Origin: Cohnella rhizoplanae
GTDB lineage: Bacteria > Bacillota > Bacilli > Paenibacillales > Paenibacillaceae
DNA: 64,000 bases
Assembly (NCBI RefSeq): GCF_948329515.1
Contig: NZ_CAOJCN010000022.1
Location: 23,037 to 87,036, forward strand
Direction of reading: 5' to 3'
Of this stretch, positions 42,995 through 51,481 are shown piece after piece; positions within the stretch are counted from its first letter, which is position 1; every line of letters begins with the position of its first letter. The notes under the pieces were generated by a model. It had not been told where the DNA came from and ran no database searches. It saw only the letters and a program-made list of their open reading frames with translations. The position numbers were made by a program, and so were the translations under genes.

Positions 42995-45628
42995 TTACTC
43001 CCTTCTGAGAGGTTCCTCGGAGCCCTCATCCAATATTTCAACGTAGCCTTCCGTTCCGTTCACGCGAATTCGCTGCCCGTCTCGTATCCTTTGGGTAGCG
43101 TTCTCCACGCCGACGATGGCCGGCAAGCCGTATTCGCGGGCGATAACCGCTCCATGCGTCATCAGTCCGCCCACTTCCGTGATCAGGCCTTTGATGGATA
43201 CAAACAATGGGGTCCAGCCAGGGTCCGTAAAGGAGGTAACCAATATGTCCCCATCCTCCAGAATCGCATCTTCCATGCGCAGGATGACGCGCGCGCGACC
43301 TTCGATCACGCCGGCGGAGACAGGCAGACCCGCAATCGCATCGGCCGGAAGATGCTCTCGTTTATACGCGCCTGCAATGATTTCGCCGTCAGAAGTGATC
43401 ACGCGCGGGGGCGTCAGTTTTTCGTATAATTTGTATTCGTCTTTTCGATCGCGGATGATCCGGTAATCCAGAGTATTCGTGCGTACGACATCGCGAAGTT
43501 CTTCAAAATCGAGGTAGTAAATATCATCGGCCTCGTGAATAACGCCCGCCCGCACGAGTTGTTCGGCTTCTTTCAGTAGAGCCTGCTTATAGACGAAGTA
43601 GCGACTGATCATGCCGTATTTGGGATATTCCCGATAACCGATGAAGTTTCGGATCAAGTCGATCATTCGTTCGGTCTCTTCCGCTTTTTGTTTGCCATCC
43701 GGCAATCGTTCCAGTCGATCTAACAACGATTGCCTTTTTTCTAGCGCTTCCTTTCGCCCTTGCTCGAATTTTCGAATGCCGGCATTCGGTTCAAAGTTTT
43801 TGACGTTATTGAGAATTATCGGGACCAGCGTTAACGGGTTTTCAGCCCAGCGCGTTTGGGTCATATCGATCTCGCCGGCACATCGCATTCCGTATTGAAC
43901 GAGAAAAGCATGGATCGCGTCCGAAGCTGCCTGCCCGCCGTCAAGCTGAACGAGTTCATCCCATAAGCGATCGTCTTTTACCTGCCGTAAAAATTCAACG
44001 ACTTCCGGATAGGGGCGAATTTCGTCTGCAACATCCATGAGCGCCAGACCCATCTCCGAAGTGATATTGTGGAGAACGGATTGAGATAGCGTGTCCGCCG
44101 CGTTTTTTTCGCCTAGCCATTCGTTCATTTTCTCATTGATCCAGGATGAAGCGTTCATGGCAGCCATGAACACGCGCGTACTCCGCGGGTCAAATAAGAT
44201 CTCCTTTAATTCTTGAAGATCCTCCTGAATAAAATCCATTAGGTCCGAACCCGATTTCGTTTGAATATTTCGTTTCAACGCTTCTATCGAGGCCTGACTG
44301 CGCGCGATCAAATCACTAACGATTGCAGGATCGATTTCCAAGGGGGACGACATATCGGGTAGGGTTCTGCCGGGAGCCGGTTCTTTCTCCTCGCTCGATG
44401 ACGATTTAATAAAATTCTCTCGTCCTAAGATGGTCATCAGAGCGTCTTTGATGAGCGGATCGTAAGCGCCGAAGGTATTTAAGAACCTATCTCTCTGGGC
44501 CGGCGAAGCCAGGATTGGGGTAACGTCGACGAACAGCCTTCCGCCGGCTTTAAGCATCGGTGCGCGAGTCGTCAACAAGTAAAAGGACAATCCTAAGGGT
44601 TTCATGGGATCGGTCATCATTTGTTGGTGCCCGACAGAGACGTAGACATGGTTTTCTTCATCATTCGCTGCCGGTATCGGGTACAAGGTCGTGATGGGTC
44701 GGCTCTGGACCATAAAAAATTCACCATCCGCCAAGCACCATTCGATGTCCTGGGGGCTATTAAAATGAGCTTCGATCCGCCTTCCGATGGCGGCAAGCTG
44801 CAAAACTTGTTGTTCGGTAAGGGTTTGCGCTTTTTGTTGATCCGTCTCAATCGGCCTTGTCTCTGTTCCGCCTTCTTTACGACCATAGACAGCCCATTCT
44901 TTGGGAGCTATCCTTTTATGGATGACTCTCCCTTCTTGAACCTTATAACCATCGGAGGATACCGCTCCTGAGACCAGCGCTTCTCCTAGTCCATAACCGG
45001 CCTCGATGGATAGCTGCTTTCGGTTGGACGTGACGGGATCGGCGGTGAATAATATGCCCGATACCTGCGGGAAAACCATCCGTTGTACGATGACGGACAA
45101 ATACACTCGACTGTGGTCAAAGCCATTTTGCATCCGATAGACGACCGCGCGATCCGTAAACAAGGATGCCCAGCATTTGCCGATATGCTGTAAGATGGCT
45201 TCGATGCCGATGATATTTAAATAGGTGTCTTGTTGGCCGGCGAACGAAGCATGGGGTAAATCTTCGGCAGTCGCACTAGACCGTATCGCATAAGCTTGAC
45301 TTTCGCCAATACGCGAGAGATAGCGAGTAACGGCACCCACAACATCCGAAGGGATTTTTGCTTCCATCACGATTTGTCGAATTTTTCTGCTGATTTCTCC
45401 GATTTGATCTCGGTCTTCTGCTCGCAGCAAGGAAAGGCGATCCACCAAAGTAAGATACGCTTCGTTTTTTTCGATCGCCTGTCGGTATGCGGCCGTCGTC
45501 ACGCAGAATCCTTCCGGCACTTGGATGCCTTCCATCTTGGATAATTCCCCTAAGTTCAAGCCTTTTCCGCCAACGAGCATGAGCTGAGACTTTTCAATTT
45601 CATGAAAACCGAGAACGAAAGAACGCAA
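42995..45628 (-). CDS. rph: Rifamycin phosphotransferase-like PEP-synthase homologue
   Basis: This 877-residue protein starts at the TTG at 45626-45628, with AAAGGAG eight bases upstream and LRSFVLGF following. Domains are an ATP-grasp PPDK_N (about 1-320, SATAEDLPHASFAGQQDT), a long middle domain matching the rifamycin-binding region, and a C-terminal swivelling His domain. The His lies in GGLMTHGAVIAREYG at residue 825, which I recall as the catalytic number in the Listeria enzyme. It lacks the C-terminal PEP/pyruvate barrel of true PEP synthases, which supports rifamycin O-phosphorylation. A promoter lies about 120 bases upstream. Confidence 0.82.
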   Translation of the reverse strand: MRSFVLGFHEIEKSQLMLVGGKGLNLGELSKMEGIQVPEGFCVTTAAYRQAIEKNEAYLTLVDRLSLLRAEDRDQIGEISRKIRQIVMEAKIPSDVVGAVTRYLSRIGESQAYAIRSSATAEDLPHASFAGQQDTYLNIIGIEAILQHIGKCWASLFTDRAVVYRMQNGFDHSRVYLSVIVQRMVFPQVSGILFTADPVTSNRKQLSIEAGYGLGEALVSGAVSSDGYKVQEGRVIHKRIAPKEWAVYGRKEGGTETRPIETDQQKAQTLTEQQVLQLAAIGRRIEAHFNSPQDIEWCLADGEFFMVQSRPITTLYPIPAANDEENHVYVSVGHQQMMTDPMKPLGLSFYLLTTRAPMLKAGGRLFVDVTPILASPAQRDRFLNTFGAYDPLIKDALMTILGRENFIKSSSSEEKEPAPGRTLPDMSSPLEIDPAIVSDLIARSQASIEALKRNIQTKSGSDLMDFIQEDLQELKEILFDPRSTRVFMAAMNASSWINEKMNEWLGEKNAADTLSQSVLHNITSEMGLALMDVADEIRPYPEVVEFLRQVKDDRLWDELVQLDGGQAASDAIHAFLVQYGMRCAGEIDMTQTRWAENPLTLVPIILNNVKNFEPNAGIRKFEQGRKEALEKRQSLLDRLERLPDGKQKAEETERMIDLIRNFIGYREYPKYGMISRYFVYKQALLKEAEQLVRAGVIHEADDIYYLDFEELRDVVRTNTLDYRIIRDRKDEYKLYEKLTPPRVITSDGEIIAGAYKREHLPADAIAGLPVSAGVIEGRARVILRMEDAILEDGDILVTSFTDPGWTPLFVSIKGLITEVGGLMTHGAVIAREYGLPAIVGVENATQRIRDGQRIRVNGTEGYVEILDEGSEEPLRRE

Positions 45629-45748
45629 TTCACTCACTCCTTTAAAATAATTTGCGTGAAGCGTTTGACAAGAGTCCGCCTGTCGTGGTAAGATTAATGT
45701 ATAAGATGAAATACTTATGAATAAATGCATGATTGCGCTTGTTTTCTA

Positions 45749-45777
45749 ATTGTATCATCGTGCCTGTTTATATGCAA
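45749..45777 (-). promoter_or_regulatory. Promoter of the rph-like gene
   Basis: On the minus strand, TTGCAT (45772-45777), 17-bp spacer, TACAAT (45749-45754). The predicted start is near 45742, leaving a leader of about 115 bases before the TTG start codon. Confidence 0.65.
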
Positions 45778-45782
45778 TTAAA

Positions 45783-45815
45783 AGAACCTGAGTTCATTCC
45801 TCAGGTTCTTTTTTT
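45783..45815. terminator. Terminator between the GDPD operon and rph
   Basis: A perfect 10-bp stem AGAACCTGAG/CTCAGGTTCT with T7 on the plus strand and a shorter T run on the minus strand. It can end the minus-strand ABC/GDPD operon and any plus-strand transcript. Confidence 0.85.
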
Positions 45816-45886
45816 GATTTACGCCCCGACCGCGTAGACAACGAAAACGGATCGGGCCCCTCTCATAGCCGCAATGAATGGGGCTT

Positions 45887-46627
45887 TTAAAAGTCCCCCG
45901 TTAGCAGCTTCCGTAAAGCTACGGGCCGGCGCGTCGTGATGGCGTCGACGCCAAGCGAGATCATCCGCTCCATCTCCGCACGCTCATTCACCGTATAGAC
46001 CCAGACGGACAGTCCATGGGCATGCGCCGTCTCTACGAGCGCAGGCATGCATGTCCGATAGTGCATATTGAGGCCGGCATAGCCGGCCTCTTTAGTCTCG
46101 TTGCACAACTGTCGGACGTATCCGTCATAATCGCCGAGCTGCTCGCGACTCAGCTCGACCGGCGCATTGAGCATCACCGGGATATCGGGATAACGAGCCG
46201 TCATCGACGCCGAATAGCCGGTAATATGAATCCGGCGCTGGGCGCCGTATTTCCGGATCAGCTTGACGGCCGGTTCGATGCTGGCCGCGGATTTCAAGTC
46301 GATATTAAGACTTGTTCCCCACGACTCCGATGCCTGCAGAATCTGTTCCAGCGTCGCGACCTCGTGCGTCAGGTAGGCGTCGTCAATCCTCTTCCGTACC
46401 TCCGGCCGATTCAACTGCTCGTAAGTACAGGTCTGCAGGAGCAGGGATTCGTCATGCAGCAATACGGCGGTACCGTCCATGGCGGCATGCACGTCCACCT
46501 CGACGATATCCGCTCCGCTGTCCACGCCCTCTAGGAACGAAGCCATCGTATTGTCCGGACTCTCGCCGCAGCCCGTATGGGCGGCGACCTGCGGGCGTTT
46601 CGGCATATCCCTCATCCTCATCCTCAT
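45887..46627 (-). CDS. Glycerophosphodiester phosphodiesterase family protein with variant active site
   Basis: This 246-residue GDPD-type TIM barrel keeps catalytic His17, metal ligands Glu43 and Asp45 (IVEVDVH) and His58 (LLHDE). However, the usual His-Arg pair is His17-Thr18 (AHTG) and the usual PENT is PDNT. Canonical members split glycerophosphodiesters into glycerol-3-phosphate and an alcohol. The changes suggest a different diester. It is the last gene of the ABC/HAD/LacI operon, 8 bp after the LacI gene. Confidence 0.85.
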   Translation of the reverse strand: MRMRMRDMPKRPQVAAHTGCGESPDNTMASFLEGVDSGADIVEVDVHAAMDGTAVLLHDESLLLQTCTYEQLNRPEVRKRIDDAYLTHEVATLEQILQASESWGTSLNIDLKSAASIEPAVKLIRKYGAQRRIHITGYSASMTARYPDIPVMLNAPVELSREQLGDYDGYVRQLCNETKEAGYAGLNMHYRTCMPALVETAHAHGLSVWVYTVNERAEMERMISLGVDAITTRRPVALRKLLTGDF

Positions 46628-46634
46628 AGTCCGG

Positions 46635-47663
46635 TTATGATATCGTCGCGCAGGAATCCCGCTCTACGATGACGCTGCCGATGATGATGTGGTCCGGGCT
46701 GTCGCCCTCCGCGGCACCAATACGTTGCATTAGCAGCCGTACGGCATGCGCGCCCAGCTCGGACGGCTGCAGATCCATGCCGGTCAGCGGCGGCGACGTC
46801 CGGTTCATCATGGACAGGTCGCCGCAGATGACAAACAGGGAGATATCCCCTGGAATGGCGAGCCTAAGATCCTTGATCGCGTTCATGGCGTTGAAGGCGG
46901 TGCGGTCGTCGTCCGCGATGATCGCCGTGACCCGCCGGGCCGCGCTCCGTATCGCGCCGATCGTCTCGTCGTAGCCGTAGCTGAGATAATCGTCCGCATC
47001 GATGGCCGGCTTGTAGCGGACCAGCGTCGCAGGCCGCTCGATACCGTGCTTGGCGAGCGCATCGGAGAAGGCGGCCGTTCGCTCGATCGCTACGGTCATC
47101 CGCTCGTTCGCATTCAGAAAAAGGATGTCGCGATGGCCTTTGCCGACCAGGTATTCGCAGATATCGCGGAGAATCTGGTCATTGTCATTATTGACGGTCG
47201 GCGCGTCCGGCACGCTCGCGTTCATGATCTTGCCCACCGTGACGAAGGAGATATCGTTCTGATGGAGCAGCTCGATCCGTTCATCCTCCGTGGTAGGGCC
47301 CAGGACGATCGCGCCGTCGATCGGGTAGCTCGCGAGTGAGGGCGTCTTCACCTCACCCGAGGGAATCATGTCGAGCAGCACCCTGTACCCGTACAAGGAT
47401 GCCTCGAGTACGACGCCGTTGATGAATTGGGTATGAAAGGCGCTGAAGAAAAAATTGCCGTGCGGAATCGTCAGTCCGATCGCCATGGTTTTTTTGGTCA
47501 CAAGGCTTCTCGCGATATGGTTCGGAACGTAATTCAGCTCCCGGGATGCCTGGAGGACGCGCTCCGTCACCTTTTTGCTGGCCTGTCTCTTCTGGCTGAA
47601 TACATTGGAGACCGTACCTTTAGAGACGCCTGCGAGGCGTGCGACATCATCGATTTTCGCCAT
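46635..47663 (-). CDS. LacI family transcriptional regulator
   Basis: This 342-residue repressor has an N-terminal helix-turn-helix (IDDVARLAGVSKGTVSNVFS) and hinge helix (VPNHIARSL), then a periplasmic-binding-protein-like ligand domain (NGVVLEASLYGYRVLLD, GAIVLGPTTED). It is encoded within the operon it probably controls. Two identical 14-bp palindromes with a central CG, typical LacI-family operators, lie in the leader of the first gene (54681-54694 and 54743-54756). Confidence 0.92.
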   Translation of the reverse strand: MAKIDDVARLAGVSKGTVSNVFSQKRQASKKVTERVLQASRELNYVPNHIARSLVTKKTMAIGLTIPHGNFFFSAFHTQFINGVVLEASLYGYRVLLDMIPSGEVKTPSLASYPIDGAIVLGPTTEDERIELLHQNDISFVTVGKIMNASVPDAPTVNNDNDQILRDICEYLVGKGHRDILFLNANERMTVAIERTAAFSDALAKHGIERPATLVRYKPAIDADDYLSYGYDETIGAIRSAARRVTAIIADDDRTAFNAMNAIKDLRLAIPGDISLFVICGDLSMMNRTSPPLTGMDLQPSELGAHAVRLLMQRIGAAEGDSPDHIIIGSVIVERDSCATIS

Positions 47664-47681
47664 GGCTGTGCTTGCTCCCCT

Positions 47682-48257
47682 TCAGATCGCGCGGGTTCTG
47701 CCGGCTTGAAGCTCCCCGTTGAGTCGCTCTGCCAGGTCCAACAGTTCCAGCGGTTCTGCGATTGAATAGTCCGGCTGCTCGAGCGGATCGGCCGGCGTGC
47801 GCGGGTATCGGGTCGTCCAGTTCAGATGGACGCTGGTGATCCCGACCTGGTTCGCGCCGCGAACGTCGCGTGCCAGGTTGTTGCCGACCATGATAATCCT
47901 GGGAAGGTCCCGCTCGGATAGCTCCATCGCCCCCATCGCCGCTTTAAACATGCGTGGATTCGGTTTGTCGACCTTCATCTGCTCTGAATAGATCAACACT
48001 TCAAAATAATCGTAAAGCTGGTTCTGCGTCAACAGATTCTTGAAGGACTGCGCAGAGCCGTCGGCTACGATGGCGAGACGGTATCCGCGCTCGGCCAGCG
48101 TACGGACCATGACGTCTGCGCCCGGGATCACCCGTCCCTCGATCACCGTGCCCTGCTCGTCGCGGACCTCGGTGCCCTCGTCAATGATCGTATCGCCGCA
48201 ATCGAGGAATATAATCAGTTCCTTGCGCTCAGTGTCCCTCTTCTGTTCTCGGTTCAT
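47682..48257 (-). CDS. HAD-superfamily hydrolase with altered motif I
   Basis: This 191-residue HAD hydrolase has motif I LDCGDTI with nucleophile Asp, a motif II Ser/Thr-type turn (IVADGSAQS), a Lys in VDKPNPRMF, and motif IV MVGNNLARDVRG. The second Asp of the normal DxDxT is replaced by Gly with Asp one position later, so the usual general acid may be missing or shifted. It overlaps the ATPase gene by 29 bp. In the operon it could dephosphorylate a product of the GDPD enzyme. Confidence 0.82.
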   Translation of the reverse strand: MNREQKRDTERKELIIFLDCGDTIIDEGTEVRDEQGTVIEGRVIPGADVMVRTLAERGYRLAIVADGSAQSFKNLLTQNQLYDYFEVLIYSEQMKVDKPNPRMFKAAMGAMELSERDLPRIIMVGNNLARDVRGANQVGITSVHLNWTTRYPRTPADPLEQPDYSIAEPLELLDLAERLNGELQAGRTRAI

Positions 48258-49266
48258 TTCTCGCGCTCCTTAAGGTTAGCTCTTCGGCATAATGGCAAGC
48301 GGCGTAATGTTGATTCCCGATCTCCCGCAGGGCGGGCGACTCCTTCACGCACTTCTCCGTCCGGTAGGCGCAGCGCGGGTGAAAGTGGCAGCCGCTCGGC
48401 GGATTGGCGGGGTTCGGCACCTCGCCCTCCAGAATGATGCGGTTCTTCTTCAGCTCCGGATCCGGCTGCGGAACGGCGGACAGCAGCGCCTCCGTATACG
48501 GATGCCTGGGCTGGCGGAACATCGACTCGACGGACGCCAGCTCCACGACTCTGCCCAAGTGCATAACGGCGACCCGGTCGGAGATGTTCTCTACGATCGA
48601 CAGATCGTGCGAGATGAAGATATACGTTATTTTAAACTCTTGCTGCAGATCCTTTAACAGGTTGATGATCTGAGCCTGGATCGAGACGTCCAGCGCCGAC
48701 ACCGCCTCGTCGCAGACGATTAGTCTCGGCTGGGTGACAAGCGCCCGCGCGATGGCGATCCGCTGCCGCTGCCCCCCGGAGAAGGCATGCGGGTATCGCC
48801 TGAGGTAGCTGACGTTCAGGCCGGTCTGCATCGCGATGGACGAGACCTTCTCCTCCACCTCTCTTCGTGATAGCTTGAAGTTGGCGATCAGCGGCTCGGA
48901 GATGATGTTGAATACGCTCATCCGCGGACTGAGCGAGGAATAAGGATCCTGGAAGATCATCTGGATGTCTTTTCTGAACTTCTTGGACGCTGCGCCGTTC
49001 AGCTTCAGGTAATCGACCGTCTCGCCGCCGGGGGCATGATAGATCACCTCTCCGGACGAAGCTGACATGCCCCGCACGATGCAGCGGCCCAGCGTCGTCT
49101 TGCCGCAGCCTGACTCGCCGACGATGCTTAGCGTCTCGCCCTCCCGCAGCTCGAAGGAGATATCGTTCAGCACCTGCACGGAGGTTGGCTTCGCGAACAG
49201 GGCTTTCCTTGACTTAACCTGGAAGTTCTTTTTCAGTCCTTTGACTTCAAGGATGGGCCTGGACAT
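48229..49266 (-). CDS. Oligopeptide-type ABC transporter ATPase (OppF/DppF-like)
   Basis: This 345-residue ATPase starts at the ATG with GGGGAGG upstream; the longer frame to 49527 is non-coding sequence overlapping oppD. Walker A is GESGCGKTTLGR, the signature is FSGGQRQRIA and Walker B is LIVCDEAVSALD. The C-terminal oligopeptide-transporter extension has CHFHPRCAYRTEKC. It pairs with the OppD-like ATPase encoded just upstream (20-bp overlap). Confidence 0.95.
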   Translation of the reverse strand: MSRPILEVKGLKKNFQVKSRKALFAKPTSVQVLNDISFELREGETLSIVGESGCGKTTLGRCIVRGMSASSGEVIYHAPGGETVDYLKLNGAASKKFRKDIQMIFQDPYSSLSPRMSVFNIISEPLIANFKLSRREVEEKVSSIAMQTGLNVSYLRRYPHAFSGGQRQRIAIARALVTQPRLIVCDEAVSALDVSIQAQIINLLKDLQQEFKITYIFISHDLSIVENISDRVAVMHLGRVVELASVESMFRQPRHPYTEALLSAVPQPDPELKKNRIILEGEVPNPANPPSGCHFHPRCAYRTEKCVKESPALREIGNQHYAACHYAEELTLRSARNEPRTEEGH

Positions 49267-50302
49267 GGCTGTTCGCCTCCCCGGGTTCGGAATACAGGAA
49301 GCACCTGACCGTGTGGTTGTCGGCGATGCGGGTCGCCGGCACCGCCATCCGGTTGCACACGCCATCGATGCGATCCTTGCAGCGGTCGTAGAATCCGCAC
49401 ATCGGCGGCATGTCGATGGGAACGGGCACGGAGCCTTCGATGGAATCCAGCCGCCTGCTCCGGTCGCCGCCAAGCCGAGGCATCGACTTAAGCAAGCCTT
49501 TGGTGTAAGGATGTTTGGGATTGGCAAAAAGCTCCTTCACCGGCGCCTGCTCGACGATCTTGCCCAGATACATGACCGCCACCTCGTCGCACATCTCCGC
49601 GATAATGCCGAGATCATGCGTTACGAGCAGAATGGCCATGCCGAATTCCTGCTGGAGCTCCTTCATCAGCTCAAGCACCTGCGCCTGGATCGTCACGTCC
49701 AGCGCGGTCGTCGGTTCGTCGGCGATCAGCAGCTCGGGATTGCAGGACAGCGCCATCGAGATCATCGCGCGCTGACGCATGCCGCCCGAGAATTCGTGCG
49801 GGTATTGGTCGAACCGCTTTTCCTGATCCGAGATCCCGACCTTGCTCAGCATCTCGAGCGCGATCTTCTTGGCTTCCTTCTTGTTCTTTGTGCGGTGGAG
49901 CAGGATCGCTTCCATGATCTGATTGCCGATCGTATACATGGGCGAGAACGCCGTCATCGGCTCTTGGAAGATCATCGCGATCCGGCGTCCACGGATGGCG
50001 CGGATCTGTCTGCCGTTCGGATTCAGAGACAGGAGCTCCACCGGCTTGCCCGATTCGGACGGAGACATGAACGTGATGTCGCCCGTCGTCTCGCATTCCT
50101 TGGGATTGATGCCGATCAGCGCCCGGCTGGTCAAGCTCTTGCCGCAGCCGGACTCGCCGACCAGCCCCAGCGTCTGTCCCTGGCGGATCTCGAAGTCGAC
50201 GCCGTCCACGGCTTGCATGACGCCGTTATCCAGCCGAATCCGGATCTTCAGGTCTTGCACGCGCAGCAGCGGCTGCTGCGCGTGCGCGGTTTGAGTCGTC
50301 AT
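49247..50302 (-). CDS. Oligopeptide-type ABC transporter ATPase (OppD/DppD-like)
   Basis: This 351-residue ATPase has Walker A GESGCGKSLTSRAL, signature FSGGMRQRAMIS, Walker B LLIADEPTTALD, and the family's C-terminal Cys-containing extension (MCGFYDRCKDR). It lies 30 bp after the permease gene and energises uptake with the OppF-like partner. Confidence 0.95.
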   Translation of the reverse strand: MTTQTAHAQQPLLRVQDLKIRIRLDNGVMQAVDGVDFEIRQGQTLGLVGESGCGKSLTSRALIGINPKECETTGDITFMSPSESGKPVELLSLNPNGRQIRAIRGRRIAMIFQEPMTAFSPMYTIGNQIMEAILLHRTKNKKEAKKIALEMLSKVGISDQEKRFDQYPHEFSGGMRQRAMISMALSCNPELLIADEPTTALDVTIQAQVLELMKELQQEFGMAILLVTHDLGIIAEMCDEVAVMYLGKIVEQAPVKELFANPKHPYTKGLLKSMPRLGGDRSRRLDSIEGSVPVPIDMPPMCGFYDRCKDRIDGVCNRMAVPATRIADNHTVRCFLYSEPGEANSHVQAHP

Positions 50303-50332
50303 AGATATCCCTCGCTGCGACCTTATTTTGGA

Positions 50333-51478
50333 CTATCGCTTGTACGGATCCGCGGCGTCGCGGAGACCGTCGCCCAGGAAGTTGAACGTCAGGACGGTGA
50401 TGATGACCGTGGCGAGCGGAATGATTTTCCACGGATACAACGCGATATTCTCGATCTGCTGGGCTTCCTGCAGCAGCACGCCCCAACTGGTAGCGGGAGC
50501 GCGGATGCCTAGACCGAGGAAGCTCATAGCCGTCTCTGCGAGAATCATGCCGGGAATGGCCAGCGTCGTAGCGACGACGAGGTAGCTGATCAACCCGGGC
50601 AGCAGATGCTTCGCGATGATCTTCGCGTCGCCGACGCCTGCGATCTTGGCCGCCACGACGTAGTCCTCGTTTTTCAGAGAGATGAACTTGCCCCGCACGA
50701 CCCGCGCCAGTCCCGTCCATTCGATGAAGGCGAAGATGATGACGATGTAGAAATACATGCGGACGACCGGGATGCGCGGCGGAATCGCGGCGGATAGCGC
50801 CATCCACAGCGGCAGCGTCGGGAACGATCGGATGATCTCGATGATGCGCTGGATCACCGAATCCATCCACCCTCCGAAATAGCCGGAGACGCCGCCGATG
50901 ATCAAGCCCAGGATAAAGCTGATCCCGACGCCGACAAGCGGGATGCTCAGGGATACCTGACTGCCGAGCAGGATGCGGGAGAACATGTCTCGTCCAAGCG
51001 CGTCCGTACCTAACAGGAAGATGCGCCCGGGCTGCTCGACGCCGATCAAGTGCGTGGAAGTCGGGATGACGCCCAGAAATTTATAGCGCTCGCCCTTCAC
51101 GAAAAACTTCAGCGCGTACCGCTTCTCCGGATTGGACGCGAAGATTTTCCGCATCGTGTCGGGGTCCCGCGTCGACTGCAGCTCGTAAACGAAAGGGCGA
51201 ATGTGGAATTTCCCGTCCGCGTCGACAAAACGCAGCTTCATGGGCGGCGCGTTCACGTATTTGCTGTCATAGCTCTCTAGACTGTAAGGAGCCAGAAATT
51301 GGGCGAGCAGCGCGCATACATACAGCAGCGCAAGAACGGCCAGACTGATCCGGGCCAGCTTATGCTTCTTGAACCGGAGTACCATCAGCCGCCATTGCGA
51401 GCTGTAATTGACGTCTTTGCGACCTTCCGGCTCCAGGTTGGCCGGTTTCTGTCGTCCGAATACGGTCATGGGTTTCAT
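50333..51478 (-). CDS. ABC transporter permease (OppC/DppC-like)
   Basis: This 381-residue permease has the BPD_transp_1 fold, an N-terminal cytoplasmic stretch, and a longer than usual extracellular region between helices 1 and 2 (about residues 65-150). The EAA-type motif is NEDYVVAAKIAGVGDAKI. GAGGG precedes the ATG. It is the second permease of the importer, starting 3 bp after the OppB-like stop. Confidence 0.93.
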   Translation of the reverse strand: MKPMTVFGRQKPANLEPEGRKDVNYSSQWRLMVLRFKKHKLARISLAVLALLYVCALLAQFLAPYSLESYDSKYVNAPPMKLRFVDADGKFHIRPFVYELQSTRDPDTMRKIFASNPEKRYALKFFVKGERYKFLGVIPTSTHLIGVEQPGRIFLLGTDALGRDMFSRILLGSQVSLSIPLVGVGISFILGLIIGGVSGYFGGWMDSVIQRIIEIIRSFPTLPLWMALSAAIPPRIPVVRMYFYIVIIFAFIEWTGLARVVRGKFISLKNEDYVVAAKIAGVGDAKIIAKHLLPGLISYLVVATTLAIPGMILAETAMSFLGLGIRAPATSWGVLLQEAQQIENIALYPWKIIPLATVIITVLTFNFLGDGLRDAADPYKR

Positions 51479-51481
51479 CGG

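Larger units (their letters stand above)
45701..45815 (+). ncRNA. Candidate short antisense RNA at the rph leader
   Basis: A plus-strand promoter-like sequence (TTGACA 45665-45670, 18-bp spacer, TAAGAT) would start transcription near 45701. A strong hairpin with T7 on the plus strand (45783-45815) would end it, giving about 115 nt with no convincing ORF. Its 5' part is complementary to the predicted rph leader. Confidence 0.3.

Noticed and set aside
49067..50512. Plus-strand 481-codon open frame opposite the ABC ATPase genes
   Set aside because: Shadow of two well-supported ATPase genes; no conserved motifs.
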